NCBI GenBank assembly: GCA_016292745.1 | Contig: JAEDFO010000013.1 | Location: 1-44,230, forward strand | Origin: Muribaculaceae bacterium | Lineage (GTDB): Bacteria; Bacteroidota; Bacteroidia; Bacteroidales; Muribaculaceae | DNA length: 44,230 nucleotides | Direction of reading: 5' to 3' | In this document: in pieces, positions 7,266 to 16,520 of the stretch | How the letters are laid out: each line of letters begins with the position of its first letter | Numbering within the stretch: the first letter of the stretch is position 1 | Notes under the pieces: model-generated | Database searches by the model: none | Seen by the model: only the letters and a program-made list of their open reading frames with translations | What the model was told of the DNA's origin: nothing | Program-made: the position numbers and the translations under genes

Positions 7266-7808
7266 CTATTTGATTGATTTCCCCATCTCATAAGCTTCTC
7301 TGAGGGCATGATGTCCGGCAACGTCGCCGCCATTGCACACACCTCCGGCAAACACTGTTCCATGAAGATGTGCCCGTTCAAAGCAGTCAATCCATCCGCC
7401 AAGGCCACTTATGGCGCGCTGGGGTACTTCCGGCTCGTCCTCGGCAGCCGCTGTGAGCAAATATATGTCGCGGAATCGATAGTCGGAACCGTAAAGAGCG
7501 TTGGCACGGTCGAGCAGCGTCTTCATCTGCCCGCACATCTCATAGTAGTAAATCGGTGTGGCAAATACTATTGCATCGGCATCGTGCATCTTGGGTATTA
7601 TGTCCTGCATATCGTCAGAAATCACACATCGGCCAGTGTGCTGGCATGCCAGACATCCACGGCAGAAGTGTATCTCCTTACCTCTGAGCGAAATCTTTTC
7701 TACATTATGACCAGCAGCGACGGCTCCGCGCACAAATTCATCAGCCAGAGCTTCGGAGTTCGACTGCGGCCGCAAACTCGTTGATATCACCAATACATTC
7801 TTGTTCAT
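7266..7808 (-). CDS. flavodoxin-like NADPH-dependent FMN reductase / iron-sulfur flavoprotein
   Basis: A 180-residue cytoplasmic protein with the flavodoxin-like fold. ISTSLRPQSNSEALA is the phosphate loop for FMN. The cysteines at 49, 52, 55 and 61 (CRGCLACQHTGRC) form the cluster motif of the iron-sulfur flavoprotein branch. FATPIYYYEMCGQMKTLLDR is the family's flavin-binding/dimer segment. It likely reduces quinones, aromatic compounds or an unknown electron acceptor; the substrate cannot be told. First gene of the operon with the broken hydrolase. Confidence 0.88.
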   Translation of the reverse strand: MNKNVLVISTSLRPQSNSEALADEFVRGAVAAGHNVEKISLRGKEIHFCRGCLACQHTGRCVISDDMQDIIPKMHDADAIVFATPIYYYEMCGQMKTLLDRANALYGSDYRFRDIYLLTAAAEDEPEVPQRAISGLGGWIDCFERAHLHGTVFAGGVCNGGDVAGHHALREAYEMGKSIK

Positions 7809-7851
7809 TTCGGTTATATTTAGGTTTTATAAATTGTCGTTTTTTCAAAAG

Positions 7852-7859
7852 CAAAATTA
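7852..7859 (-). promoter_or_regulatory. candidate -7 box (TAATTTTG) for the flavodoxin-like gene
   Basis: On the minus strand TAATTTTG matches TAnnTTTG and lies about 45 bp upstream of ATG at 7808. No TTTG is found at the right distance upstream, so an activator such as the neighbouring AraC protein may be needed (inference). Confidence 0.45.
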
Positions 7860-7948
7860 CGCAACATCAGGCATACATCCACTACCCGAATTAATGCACA
7901 TATAACCATTTTTCACGGAAATTGCACACCCTATCCCCTTCGCCGCAT

Positions 7949-7989
7949 AAAAAACAGCAGGCTGCGCGAGTCACCTCGAACAGCCTGCC
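7949..7989 (-). terminator. intrinsic terminator of the giant LRR-propeller gene
   Basis: The arms GCAGGCTG (7957-7964) and CAGCCTGC (7981-7988) pair perfectly. On the minus strand the hairpin is followed by a run of six T. It lies about 45 bp past the stop at 8033. Confidence 0.8.
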
Positions 7990-8032
7990 TACCTTAAAGA
8001 TATACACAAGTTATTTCATTATACCTAAGTTT

Positions 8033-11000
8033 TCATTTCTTGAGCTTGTAGGCATTGCCATCGGCACGCAACACATAGATACCAGGCTCGAGGATATCGA
8101 TAACCTCGCGCAGCGACATTACTGTGCGGTTAACGAGCACACGGCCTTGGATATCGCATACCACAACGTCGGTTGGGCTGGCAAATTCAACAGCATCGAT
8201 GCCACTAAATGCCTTCCAGAGCACGTTGACGGTTATCGGCTGGTCGAAGTCGTCACACGAGAGGATAAACTCGGCATTTTCGGCATCGAGAACCGATGGA
8301 ATGAGGGTTACGGTAACGGTAGCACCATTAGCAGCCTCATCAGGAGTGATTACCGAAGTGGAAAGCGCCACCTCGGAGGTAGTTGGCTGCGACAGCAGAA
8401 TGTCGTGAGTGATGGCAGTAGCCCTCACGGTGATATCGCGCTGGTAGGTATTGCCAATTACAACTCCGCCAAAGTCGACGGTGGAAGGAACAATATCAAC
8501 GGCAGCAACAACATTCCAATTCATCGGTATTTCTATGCGGCTGAAGTCGTCACAACTGATTACAGCGCAATATTGGGTAGGCGTTACATCGTAAGGACGA
8601 ACGGTGAATATGATGTCGACACCTTCGGCTGCTTCTTCGGCAGTGATTACAGTACGGTCGGCCGATACAGTACCGTCGGCAAGACCTCCCACATAAATAT
8701 CGTTGGTGATACCCTTAGCCACCAGATGCAGCGTTGCGCTGGCCTTTCCGCCAATGGCAACATTGCCGAAGTCAATGCTCTGTTTGTCGGTCTCGACAAA
8801 CGGCAGCATGTTCCACTTCACAGGTACCACAAGCTGACGGCTTCCGTCGGCCGGATTTACATAGAAATCGGATGTGAGCACCACAAAGTCATCTTCAATC
8901 GACATGTCATCACCGTTGATGGTGAATGTAATGTCGGCACCGCCGTCGAGAGCCGTAGCCATGTCGACATAGGTTGCTGAACAGCTTACCACACCGCTTT
9001 GAGGCGCACTTACTGTGATATCGGAGAGCAGATTGGCACCTGAGATGTGCAGCGATACCTGACGTTCGTCGCCAAGTACGATATCGCCGGCATCAACCAC
9101 ATCGGCGCTGAGATTGATTATCGGGGCCGGGTCGGGAACAGGAACAACGATGTTGATGTTCTTGCTCACTGTGGTACCGTTGGAATTGGCCACGAGTGTT
9201 ATCTGGGTGGAACCGCTGAACACACGCTCAACTTCAAGATAACCATTTGCTATACGGGCCTTGGCAACCTCTTCATCGGAGCCTTCAGTTATTTCAGTTA
9301 CTATAGCCGAATTGAGGTTGTCGGCATCGGTAACGATATCGGTGAGCTTGTAGCGTATGGTCTTCTCGGGCAGCACAAAGTTGATGTCGTCGAGATTAAT
9401 CACCGGAGCCTCCACATCTGGATAGATTTCCATCGATGGGAACCAATAATATGAGTCGAAGGCAATGGTCTGCCGGATATCGCCGGTGGCGGTATCGATA
9501 AAGTGAGCCCAGTTGTTGGCAAAGTGTGAGCCCCAACCGTCCTCAGTTGCAGTGACCACCAGACGTCCATCGGCAGGATTGATTGACACTGCACCATAGG
9601 TAACCTCATTACCTCCTGCAGCTACAGGAAGCTCAACGTAGTTCTCGGTGAACTCTCCAGTAGCAAAATTATAGCGGTGAATACCGCGGGAATACTCTTT
9701 GTTGGCAAAGTACACTACGTCGTCGTTGTGCGAATCGACAGCAACGCTACCCGGATGCCATGCGCCCCACGAATTGAGCACCGACATACCCTCGGGCATA
9801 GCTATGGTTGTGGTTTCAAAGCTGTAGGGGTCAATCTTCACGAAACCGGCAGCCGAGCCATCGGTCGAGCCCCAACCGCTGTAAGCATTGTAGGCTGCAT
9901 ACACATTGCCGTTATTAGTGGCAAACACCGACGAGATATCGGCCAGCGCAACAGTGGCAACAACTGCATTGGTGCGTGAATCGATTACCAGCACGCCCTC
10001 TCCTTGCTTGGCCACGAAGATATATTCGTGAACTCGGGCCATGTCGCCAATCTGGTTAGAGTAAGCATTGCCTCCTACCGTGCCTGTGCCGGCAATAAGC
10101 TCGCCCACCTGATTGTTCTTGATGTCGTAGATGTATACACCGGCAGTGGTTCCGACATAACCGATTGAGTCGTTCACACCGATGAATCCACGGGCATCAG
10201 CACCGCCAATATTGTCAATGGAAGCAATCTTTTTCAGAGTCTTGGCGTCGGCCACTACAATGCGGCCACCGGTATCGTTGCCCGAACCAGCTTGCTTCGA
10301 CATTAAGAAAAGTTTTCCGCCATAGATAGTGCCAAACTGGGTGGTTGTGCCAAGCATAGCTCCTTCGTTCTCACGACGATATACACGATAGAACATCTCG
10401 TCGTCGACCGACGAATAGAAGTTGACTGTACCGTTATCGTGTCCGAACCAGTCCTCGTTAAGGAAGAACACTCCCTTAGTATAATCAACCGGATATAGGC
10501 CTGTGGTGGTGAATTCAAGCGATTCAGAGTTCACAGACACATCGGCCAACGTGGCTGTCCATTGATATTCGTAGCGAGTGCCCGCAGTGAGGCCGTCAAT
10601 CGAGGCCTCGATTGAATCGGCCAAAACAGTGGCTGGGACAGTTACAAATTCTGCACCCTTGCCATAGCGGCGATAGCTCAGCGATGCTGTAATTTCACTG
10701 GCCTTTGTGCTAAGGAATGCCTTGCGGTCGGCAACAGCAAACACGGCCGGCACATCAACGGCATCGTCGGCATAAGCTACAGCGGGCAATGCAGCCAGAT
10801 TGGCCGAATTGTCGCTCACTTTAGGCTCGGCCTCGGCAATTGCCGACAAAGCCGGTACTGTTTCATCGATAGTGTAATTGGTATAGTAAGTCTTAGCCTT
10901 ATACGTATCTGATGTGCCATAAGGAACCATAAGCTGTGCATAGGTGCTTGATGAAGCGGCACGGAATGCATTCGCACTCGACAAAGTTAGAGGCACTGTC

Positions 11001-13735
11001 GAGCAAATCCACACCCGTAGGCTGTTGCTGCAACCACTCACTGCATAATTGTCGACAGCAGTATAGTTGTCGGGGATTACGAGGTCGGACAGTGCTGTAC
11101 AGTTCTGGAAAGTGTACTGCGGCAGCTTGCTGATGCCAGTGCCAAGTTCAACATAGGTAAGAGCCTTACATCCGCTGAACACATAAGTGCCCATCGAGGT
11201 TACACTCGCCGGAATGGCAACAGAATCGAGTTCGGCACAGTTCTGAAACACCTTTTGTCCAAGAGTGTTGAGAGTTGACGGCAACTCAAAGCGCTTGAAT
11301 GCACACCCTGCAAATGCCTGGTTGCCTATCGATGTCACTGCACCCTTTATGTCAATGGAATCGAGTGCGGCACAGCCATTGAACATGGCATTGGGTATTG
11401 CGGTCACCTTTTCGGGGAGCACCACCTTGTTCAGCGCCTTGCAGTTCTGAAATGCATATGTGCCCACCGTTTCCAGATTCTCGGGCAATGTAACGCCGTT
11501 GAGAACTGTACATCCCGAGAAGGCATACGAGCCAATCGATGTAACCGATGCCGGAATGCTTACACTCTGCAATGCCGAGCAATTCTGAAGCACATGTCCT
11601 GGAAGAGCCTCAGTGCCATCGGCAAAAGTTACCGATGTCAGGGCTTTCATACTCGCAAACACACTACTGCCCAAGGTTTTGGTATTAGCGCCAAGGGTCA
11701 GCGAAGTCACATTCGAACAATTCGCAAAGGCATAATCCTTAAGTTCGGTAACCGAATCGGGAATGGCAATCTGTGTGAACGCTGCGCACGAATAGAACGC
11801 GTAGCTGCCCACCGAAGTCAGACTGTCGGAGAAAGCAGGCCACGGCAACTGCTGACAATAGTAGAATGCACGGTTGCCAACAGAGGCAATCTGCGCAGCC
11901 GGCATATTCAATTCAGCCAGTTTCTGGCAATAATAGAACATATAATCGCCAATAAGGCTAACTGTCGAAGGTAGAGTCACACAGGCAAGAGTCTTACAAT
12001 TATAAAAAGTGTAGTTGGCTCCTACAGCCACGCCATCGGCAATGGAAACCGAAGTGAGCGCGTCGGCACCAAAGAAAGCGCTATCGGTTATGGCAACCAC
12101 CTTAAACATATGGTTCTGATAGGTAACTTCAGCCGGGATAATCACATCACCCACATAACCGGCCTTGTTGGCTGCTGTGAGGTTGGTGCTGTTAACCTCG
12201 CCATCAAACGGAAACCATGTAACCACTACCTCATTTCCTTCATCGGCAAGTTTGTCGATACGATACGACACGTTGCCAATATAGAATCGGTCGCCCAAAG
12301 CCACCGGAATCTCAATGGCAGAGGTGTTGGCAAAGTTCTTCCAACCAGTAGCGGCAGCATAAGCCGTTTCATAACCCACTGGTACCGACAGTGTTGCATT
12401 TGCGTAAGCAGTTTCGCTGAAAGTGGTCTCGGCAATGTCGATTGGAGTAATCGAGGAGCAAACAACCGATGTAAGAGCATCGCATCCCGAGAATGCCAGG
12501 TCGCCAATGGCTTTGACTGTGCTCGGAATAGCCAACGATGTCAAGGCAGCGCAGTCGGAGAATGCCCCCTCGCCCACCTTGGTGATGTGCGATGGCAAAG
12601 CCAGTGTACTGATTCCCGTGCTGCCATACACATATGGTGCAATTTCGGTTATCGCCGATGGGAATGCAGGCGAAACGAGATCAACACAACCATAGAAAGC
12701 ATAATCGCCCATCGAAGTAATAGCATCCGTGATGTTTATACTGCTCAATGTGCTGCCCATGAAGGCTTCCTTGCCAATCTTGGAAACCGATGTCGGAAGC
12801 TGAACTTTGGTTACAGCAGCACCGGTGAACGCAGCATCGGCCACTGCAACCACCGTATATGTGGTGTCGTTGCAGGTGATGGTTGATGGTATGTTTATCT
12901 CACCTTCATATTCCACCAACGGCTGTCCGGCAATCTCAAACGGACTGCTAACGGCCACAGTGCGCTGAGCATAGCTCACAAGCGTGTAGTAAAGACCATC
13001 GGAGAAAAATTCGGTATGAGCACCAGCAGGGACCTGCGACGGAGCGGCCTTGAACGTCTTCCAGTCAGCTGCCGTCATGTTGACAGCATAGTTCCAGCCA
13101 TCCCAACAGCCATCGGTTAGCGTACGCCCGGAGATGCCCACACTGCTGTATATAAACGACTCTGAAGCCGACGACTTGGTCCAGTAGCTCCAATAACCTT
13201 GATACCAGCCAGACTGCCAGAAGTCATCGGCATCGTAGGCAGTCCAGTCATCGTAATCAGTAGTGGTGGCATAGAATTCACCTGGTACATCGGGCTCAAC
13301 CACAGAGGTTCCGTGATAGAGCTTTACAGCGCCATCCTCATCGTTATCCCAGCCTATTCCGGCCACAGTGCTGCCATAAGCCGTACCCGACTGCGTAAGC
13401 CAATAAAAACGGGGGTCGTTCTTGGCAATGGCGCCTATCATGTCGGCAGCCTTCGCCGTTCCATCCCATCGATAGCCGAACACCATCGCATGGGTTTCTC
13501 TTGAATCGTTCCACTGGATTACCAGCGCAGCACGGTTACTGCCCTCGCCGGTCCAGTTCTGAATCATGTCGAATGTGAAGCTGCCATCCTCTCCCTCAGG
13601 AGCCGACGGATCGGAAGCCATCGTGGCACTTCGTGCATTGGGATTGTTGTATGGCACTCCTTGCACTGTGCGCTGTGCACTCATGCTCAAAGCAAGCACC
13701 AAAATCAACAACGTGGTTAATAGATTTTTGTTCAT
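8033..13735 (-). CDS. B12-riboswitch-controlled BspA-LRR / DUF5074 propeller / T9SS-sorted giant surface protein
   Basis: A 1900-residue secreted protein. Order: signal peptide (1-20, ending SAQ); an N-terminal domain with FDMIQNWTGEGSN and FGYRWDG, and a Trp-rich WYQGYWSYW segment (about 25-240); many LRR_5/BspA repeats (about 255-960); an Fn3-like domain (about 980-1075); a YVTN-type beta-propeller of the DUF5074 kind starting GVFFLNEDWFGHDNGTVNF (about 1080-1440); a cadherin-like domain; three repeats of about 100 residues (about 1540-1830) built on DFGxVxIG; and a T9SS type A sorting tail ending GIYVLRADGNAYKLKK. The propeller is the class used by BtuG to bind cobalamin. With the cobalamin riboswitch just upstream, a role in surface B12 capture or adhesion-linked scavenging is a reasonable inference, untested. 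Its 5' end is spanned by a perfect inverted repeat. Confidence 0.9.
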   Translation of the reverse strand: MNKNLLTTLLILVLALSMSAQRTVQGVPYNNPNARSATMASDPSAPEGEDGSFTFDMIQNWTGEGSNRAALVIQWNDSRETHAMVFGYRWDGTAKAADMIGAIAKNDPRFYWLTQSGTAYGSTVAGIGWDNDEDGAVKLYHGTSVVEPDVPGEFYATTTDYDDWTAYDADDFWQSGWYQGYWSYWTKSSASESFIYSSVGISGRTLTDGCWDGWNYAVNMTAADWKTFKAAPSQVPAGAHTEFFSDGLYYTLVSYAQRTVAVSSPFEIAGQPLVEYEGEINIPSTITCNDTTYTVVAVADAAFTGAAVTKVQLPTSVSKIGKEAFMGSTLSSINITDAITSMGDYAFYGCVDLVSPAFPSAITEIAPYVYGSTGISTLALPSHITKVGEGAFSDCAALTSLAIPSTVKAIGDLAFSGCDALTSVVCSSITPIDIAETTFSETAYANATLSVPVGYETAYAAATGWKNFANTSAIEIPVALGDRFYIGNVSYRIDKLADEGNEVVVTWFPFDGEVNSTNLTAANKAGYVGDVIIPAEVTYQNHMFKVVAITDSAFFGADALTSVSIADGVAVGANYTFYNCKTLACVTLPSTVSLIGDYMFYYCQKLAELNMPAAQIASVGNRAFYYCQQLPWPAFSDSLTSVGSYAFYSCAAFTQIAIPDSVTELKDYAFANCSNVTSLTLGANTKTLGSSVFASMKALTSVTFADGTEALPGHVLQNCSALQSVSIPASVTSIGSYAFSGCTVLNGVTLPENLETVGTYAFQNCKALNKVVLPEKVTAIPNAMFNGCAALDSIDIKGAVTSIGNQAFAGCAFKRFELPSTLNTLGQKVFQNCAELDSVAIPASVTSMGTYVFSGCKALTYVELGTGISKLPQYTFQNCTALSDLVIPDNYTAVDNYAVSGCSNSLRVWICSTVPLTLSSANAFRAASSSTYAQLMVPYGTSDTYKAKTYYTNYTIDETVPALSAIAEAEPKVSDNSANLAALPAVAYADDAVDVPAVFAVADRKAFLSTKASEITASLSYRRYGKGAEFVTVPATVLADSIEASIDGLTAGTRYEYQWTATLADVSVNSESLEFTTTGLYPVDYTKGVFFLNEDWFGHDNGTVNFYSSVDDEMFYRVYRRENEGAMLGTTTQFGTIYGGKLFLMSKQAGSGNDTGGRIVVADAKTLKKIASIDNIGGADARGFIGVNDSIGYVGTTAGVYIYDIKNNQVGELIAGTGTVGGNAYSNQIGDMARVHEYIFVAKQGEGVLVIDSRTNAVVATVALADISSVFATNNGNVYAAYNAYSGWGSTDGSAAGFVKIDPYSFETTTIAMPEGMSVLNSWGAWHPGSVAVDSHNDDVVYFANKEYSRGIHRYNFATGEFTENYVELPVAAGGNEVTYGAVSINPADGRLVVTATEDGWGSHFANNWAHFIDTATGDIRQTIAFDSYYWFPSMEIYPDVEAPVINLDDINFVLPEKTIRYKLTDIVTDADNLNSAIVTEITEGSDEEVAKARIANGYLEVERVFSGSTQITLVANSNGTTVSKNINIVVPVPDPAPIINLSADVVDAGDIVLGDERQVSLHISGANLLSDITVSAPQSGVVSCSATYVDMATALDGGADITFTINGDDMSIEDDFVVLTSDFYVNPADGSRQLVVPVKWNMLPFVETDKQSIDFGNVAIGGKASATLHLVAKGITNDIYVGGLADGTVSADRTVITAEEAAEGVDIIFTVRPYDVTPTQYCAVISCDDFSRIEIPMNWNVVAAVDIVPSTVDFGGVVIGNTYQRDITVRATAITHDILLSQPTTSEVALSTSVITPDEAANGATVTVTLIPSVLDAENAEFILSCDDFDQPITVNVLWKAFSGIDAVEFASPTDVVVCDIQGRVLVNRTVMSLREVIDILEPGIYVLRADGNAYKLKK

Positions 13736-13781
13736 AAGCTTTTATTTTTAAAAAAAGTAGTTATTCTTTTAAAAGCTTATG
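13733..13781 (-). promoter_or_regulatory. 12-bp perfect inverted repeat enclosing the start codon
   Basis: The arms CATAAGCTTTTA (13733-13744) and TAAAAGCTTATG (13770-13781) are perfect complements with a 25-nt loop. In the minus-strand mRNA the 3' arm includes the ATG of the giant gene (13735-13733) and the nine bases before it, so folding would hide the ribosome entry site. It sits between the cobalamin aptamer and the gene, where an expression platform is expected. Confidence 0.55.
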
Positions 13782-13929
13782 CTGACATGCTGAAGAGAAT
13801 ATAATGCCATACGACAAGGGCTGCTTTATGCCCTCATCGCTTGCCGTCGGTAGCCATCATGGCGCACCGCACACGGCAATCACCAATATCTCCCGAGCTT
13901 AAGTCCGCGTAAGCCCATCATTGAGATAC

Positions 13930-14105
13930 GGTACAGGCAGGTCTTCTGGCTTATCCCCATCATGACGGCCTTCCCGAAAGTTCACAAAGCATTTCAGTGG
14001 CATTGTCGTCAGGATTCAGGAGAATTACAGCAGCGCGACTGCCCGGGATTCTCACCCGGTTCCCTTTTCACGATTGCCGCAATGGCAACCAAACCTTATA
14101 CCTTA
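13930..14105 (-). ncRNA. cobalamin riboswitch (controls the giant LRR-propeller gene)
   Basis: On the minus strand the conserved elements come in the right order: AAAGGGAACCGGGTGAGAA with TCCCGGGCAG, the CGCGCTGCTGTAA segment, the B12 box core GCCACTG, then GGGAAGGC, and AAGCCAGAAGACCTGCC at the 3' end near 13936. All match the cobalamin aptamer consensus closely. The aptamer lies about 195 nt upstream of the start at 13735. No clear intrinsic terminator follows it; the start-codon inverted repeat suggests translational control. Known family behaviour is repression at high adenosylcobalamin. Confidence 0.93.
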
Positions 14106-14130
14106 TCAATAAATATCTAATCTTAGCCTT

Positions 14131-14146
14131 AGCCGACTCTTCGGCT
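14131..14146 (-). terminator. hairpin after the sorted surface protein gene
   Basis: AGCCGA and TCGGCT flank a 4-nt loop 14 nt past the stop codon at 14160. There is no T run after it on the minus strand, so it may be a weak terminator or an mRNA 3' end stabiliser just before the riboswitch. Confidence 0.4.
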
Positions 14147-14159
14147 GGCCTTTATGTTT

Positions 14160-15347
14160 TTACTTCACAAATTTTATAGCAGCATCATCGGCTACAAGAA
14201 TGTAGACTCCCGATGGCAGAGCGCACACATCAACCTCGTTTATGCCCTCACCAAGCATCGGCTGCGCCACAACAGCACCCGACATCGAATATATGCATGC
14301 CTGGCAACCATTGCCATCTTTCGCCACCATTATCGCGGTTCCGGTGCGTCCTACTATGCGCAACGAGGCATTGGCAGCATCGATCGATGCCACTCCCGAC
14401 ACCTCGGCATCAGGATGCAGGTCAACAGCTCCGCAAATCTCTGTTGATGTTTCGCCAAGCCATCCACAATACTGATTAACACCGGTATATACCTTCACGA
14501 AGTCGATTTTCGGCAGATGCACCGTCTTCCCCTCGGCATCAACAGCATTGCCAATGTCGAAGCCATCGTAACGGCTATCCTCGTTGGGAAGGTTGTCGGC
14601 GTAGCCCCAATCGTAGAACATCTGCACATAGTATGTTCCATTGCCGCTTTCATCATGGTAGTTGTCGGCCAGTTTGGTGCCGGTAAACTGCAAAGTAGCC
14701 TCATCGGCAAGCCACTGGGGCCAATATGACTGTGAATGGAAGATGTTTCGCTTCACATACCCATCGCTGCCGTCGCTGGCACTCCATTTTATATATGTGC
14801 GGTCGTTCACATAGCTGTAATCTGGGTCAGGGTCGGCCGTCTTGTCGGCTGCCGGACGGTAATAGGTCACAGTGTAATTCTTCTGAGTTGTTTCCTTTCC
14901 ATATTCGCTGCCGGCTAGTTCATACCACTCATCGTCGGGCACACCGTTACCGTTGGCATCGACCGACACCATCACAATGCCAGGCTCACTACTACCTCCA
15001 CCCGAATTCTGGTCGGACACAAAAGCATTGCCGTAAATCTTGAAATCGGCTGTTGAGGCAACATTCACCACCGGATGGTCAAAGCCAAACACCACATAGC
15101 CGCCAAAGGCGCCCAGCGATATCATCCCGGGATTCTTGTCGCCGCAAATCTGCTCTTCCACCTTAGTGATGACTTGCTCGTGGCTGTCGCCATCCTCGAA
15201 TTCGGGCAGCACATTGACAAACTGCCCTGGAGCCGGACAAAAGTCGTAGACTTTGCTGATATATGGCGACACAGCACCAGCCTTAAGCAGCATAGAGGCC
15301 ACAGCCACCGTCATTATCACTGTTTGTCTTGAAGTAAGTTGTTTCAT
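14160..15347 (-). CDS. B12-locus cell-surface protein with T9SS tail
   Basis: A 395-residue secreted protein: signal peptide (about 1-26), a beta-rich body with SLGAFGGYVVFGFDHPVVN and an acidic Ca-site-like DANGNGVPDDEWYE (about 150-165), and a T9SS-type C-terminal tail ending LPSGVYILVADDAAIKFVK. I recall the central family as recurring in Bacteroidetes cobalamin loci, though I cannot name its Pfam entry. It is third in the operon, 12 bp after the BtuG-like gene and under the upstream riboswitch. It may bind or process corrinoids at the surface; other B12-locus surface binders such as BtuH are known, but I cannot claim this is one. Confidence 0.78.
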   Translation of the reverse strand: MKQLTSRQTVIMTVAVASMLLKAGAVSPYISKVYDFCPAPGQFVNVLPEFEDGDSHEQVITKVEEQICGDKNPGMISLGAFGGYVVFGFDHPVVNVASTADFKIYGNAFVSDQNSGGGSSEPGIVMVSVDANGNGVPDDEWYELAGSEYGKETTQKNYTVTYYRPAADKTADPDPDYSYVNDRTYIKWSASDGSDGYVKRNIFHSQSYWPQWLADEATLQFTGTKLADNYHDESGNGTYYVQMFYDWGYADNLPNEDSRYDGFDIGNAVDAEGKTVHLPKIDFVKVYTGVNQYCGWLGETSTEICGAVDLHPDAEVSGVASIDAANASLRIVGRTGTAIMVAKDGNGCQACIYSMSGAVVAQPMLGEGINEVDVCALPSGVYILVADDAAIKFVK

Positions 15348-15359
15348 ATCTGTTGATGT

Positions 15360-16520
15360 TTATTGTTCGTTTATGTTGTTGCCTACAAAAATGAAGTGGG
15401 CAGGGATATCGCCGGTGCGCACCTTCCACTTCTGCACCCCATCGCTACCGAAGCAGTACAGATAGCCAGGGTTCACATAGTTGCGTGCATCGGTTACATA
15501 TATGTCCTTAGTTATCGGATTCACGGCAATACCGTAAGGTATCTTTATTTCCTTGTCGGTGCCATCAGTAATAAAATTGTCGCACACCTTTTCGCGGCTG
15601 CGCGTGTCAACTATGGCATATGTCACCTCGTTCTGCATCGTTATATAACTCCATCCGACACTCACGATGTAAAGCGAATCGCCGTCGAGATGCATGCTCG
15701 ACACCGGCACATCAAGTTCGGCCACCATTCGTCGTTTGCGTATGTCGTAGCAATAAAGCTTCGACTCCTCTTCGTAGTAATCGCCGCGCGACGATATCCA
15801 CAACTGTCCGCGGCTGTCGCAGATTACCCGATGCAGATTGATTGCCACCTCGATGCGCTCCACCTCGCGGAACGTGGCTATGTCGATTACCGACACCGTA
15901 TTCTCGTAGTTCGGCACCATATAACCTCCGGAATTGGCCACAAATATCTTGCCGTCGGCAATGTCGAGCTCATCGGGCTGAAAACCGACAATGCAGCGGT
16001 CGACCACCTCGAGCGTGGCAGTGTCGACCTTTGCAACATAGCCCAGCTGCTCGTAGTCGGGGTTTATCTCCACAGGACCGGCATAGGAGGTAACATAGGC
16101 ATAGCCGTCGTGGAACTTTATGTAACGACAGTTCGGGATATCAATCTGCCCAATGCGTCGTGTAGTGGCCACATCCATCACCTCAACCTTGTTGGAGCAG
16201 TTCACCACAGCATACAGCCGCGAGCCATAGATGTCGATGTCGTTGCCCACATCGCCAAGCTCCTTCGGAACCGACGGATTGGCATTACCGTAGATATTGC
16301 GGGTGTACACCCCGGTTGAGTAGTCGTAATAGTCGAGCGTGCACTTGTTGCTTCCCATGTTTCCTTCGTTCAACAAATAGAACCCGTCTATCGAGGTATA
16401 TTCGGGAATCGACACCGGCACTTCCTCGGGGATGAATATCACATCGTCCTCGCGGCACGACACCATCGTCGCCAATGCCAATACGGCTATCATAATATGT
16501 ATGTATCGCGTTCTTCTCAT
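15360..16520 (-). CDS. btuG: BtuG-like surface lipoprotein (YVTN/DUF5074 beta-propeller)
   Basis: A 386-residue lipoprotein. The signal peptide ends in a lipobox with Cys22 (ATMVSC), followed by acidic residues that favour surface export in Bacteroidetes. The remainder is a seven-bladed propeller of the YncE/YVTN kind: FYLLNEGNMGSNKCTLDYYD, ELGDVGNDIDIYGSRLYAVV, GFQPDELDIADGKIFVANSG, IPYGIAVNPITKDIYVTDAR. BtuG captures B12 at the cell surface with very high affinity and hands it to BtuB, with which it forms a pedal-bin complex (known for Bacteroides thetaiotaomicron). The gene touches the end of the receptor gene by one base, as expected for such a pair. Confidence 0.87.
   Translation of the reverse strand: MRRTRYIHIMIAVLALATMVSCREDDVIFIPEEVPVSIPEYTSIDGFYLLNEGNMGSNKCTLDYYDYSTGVYTRNIYGNANPSVPKELGDVGNDIDIYGSRLYAVVNCSNKVEVMDVATTRRIGQIDIPNCRYIKFHDGYAYVTSYAGPVEINPDYEQLGYVAKVDTATLEVVDRCIVGFQPDELDIADGKIFVANSGGYMVPNYENTVSVIDIATFREVERIEVAINLHRVICDSRGQLWISSRGDYYEEESKLYCYDIRKRRMVAELDVPVSSMHLDGDSLYIVSVGWSYITMQNEVTYAIVDTRSREKVCDNFITDGTDKEIKIPYGIAVNPITKDIYVTDARNYVNPGYLYCFGSDGVQKWKVRTGDIPAHFIFVGNNINEQ

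Noticed and set aside
7922..8980. Plus-strand open frame of 352 codons
   Set aside because: Antisense to the C-terminal part of the giant LRR-propeller protein and crosses its terminator; no domain seen.
15363..16319. Plus-strand open frame of 318 codons
   Set aside because: Antisense to the BtuG-like gene; composition is that of a shadow frame.
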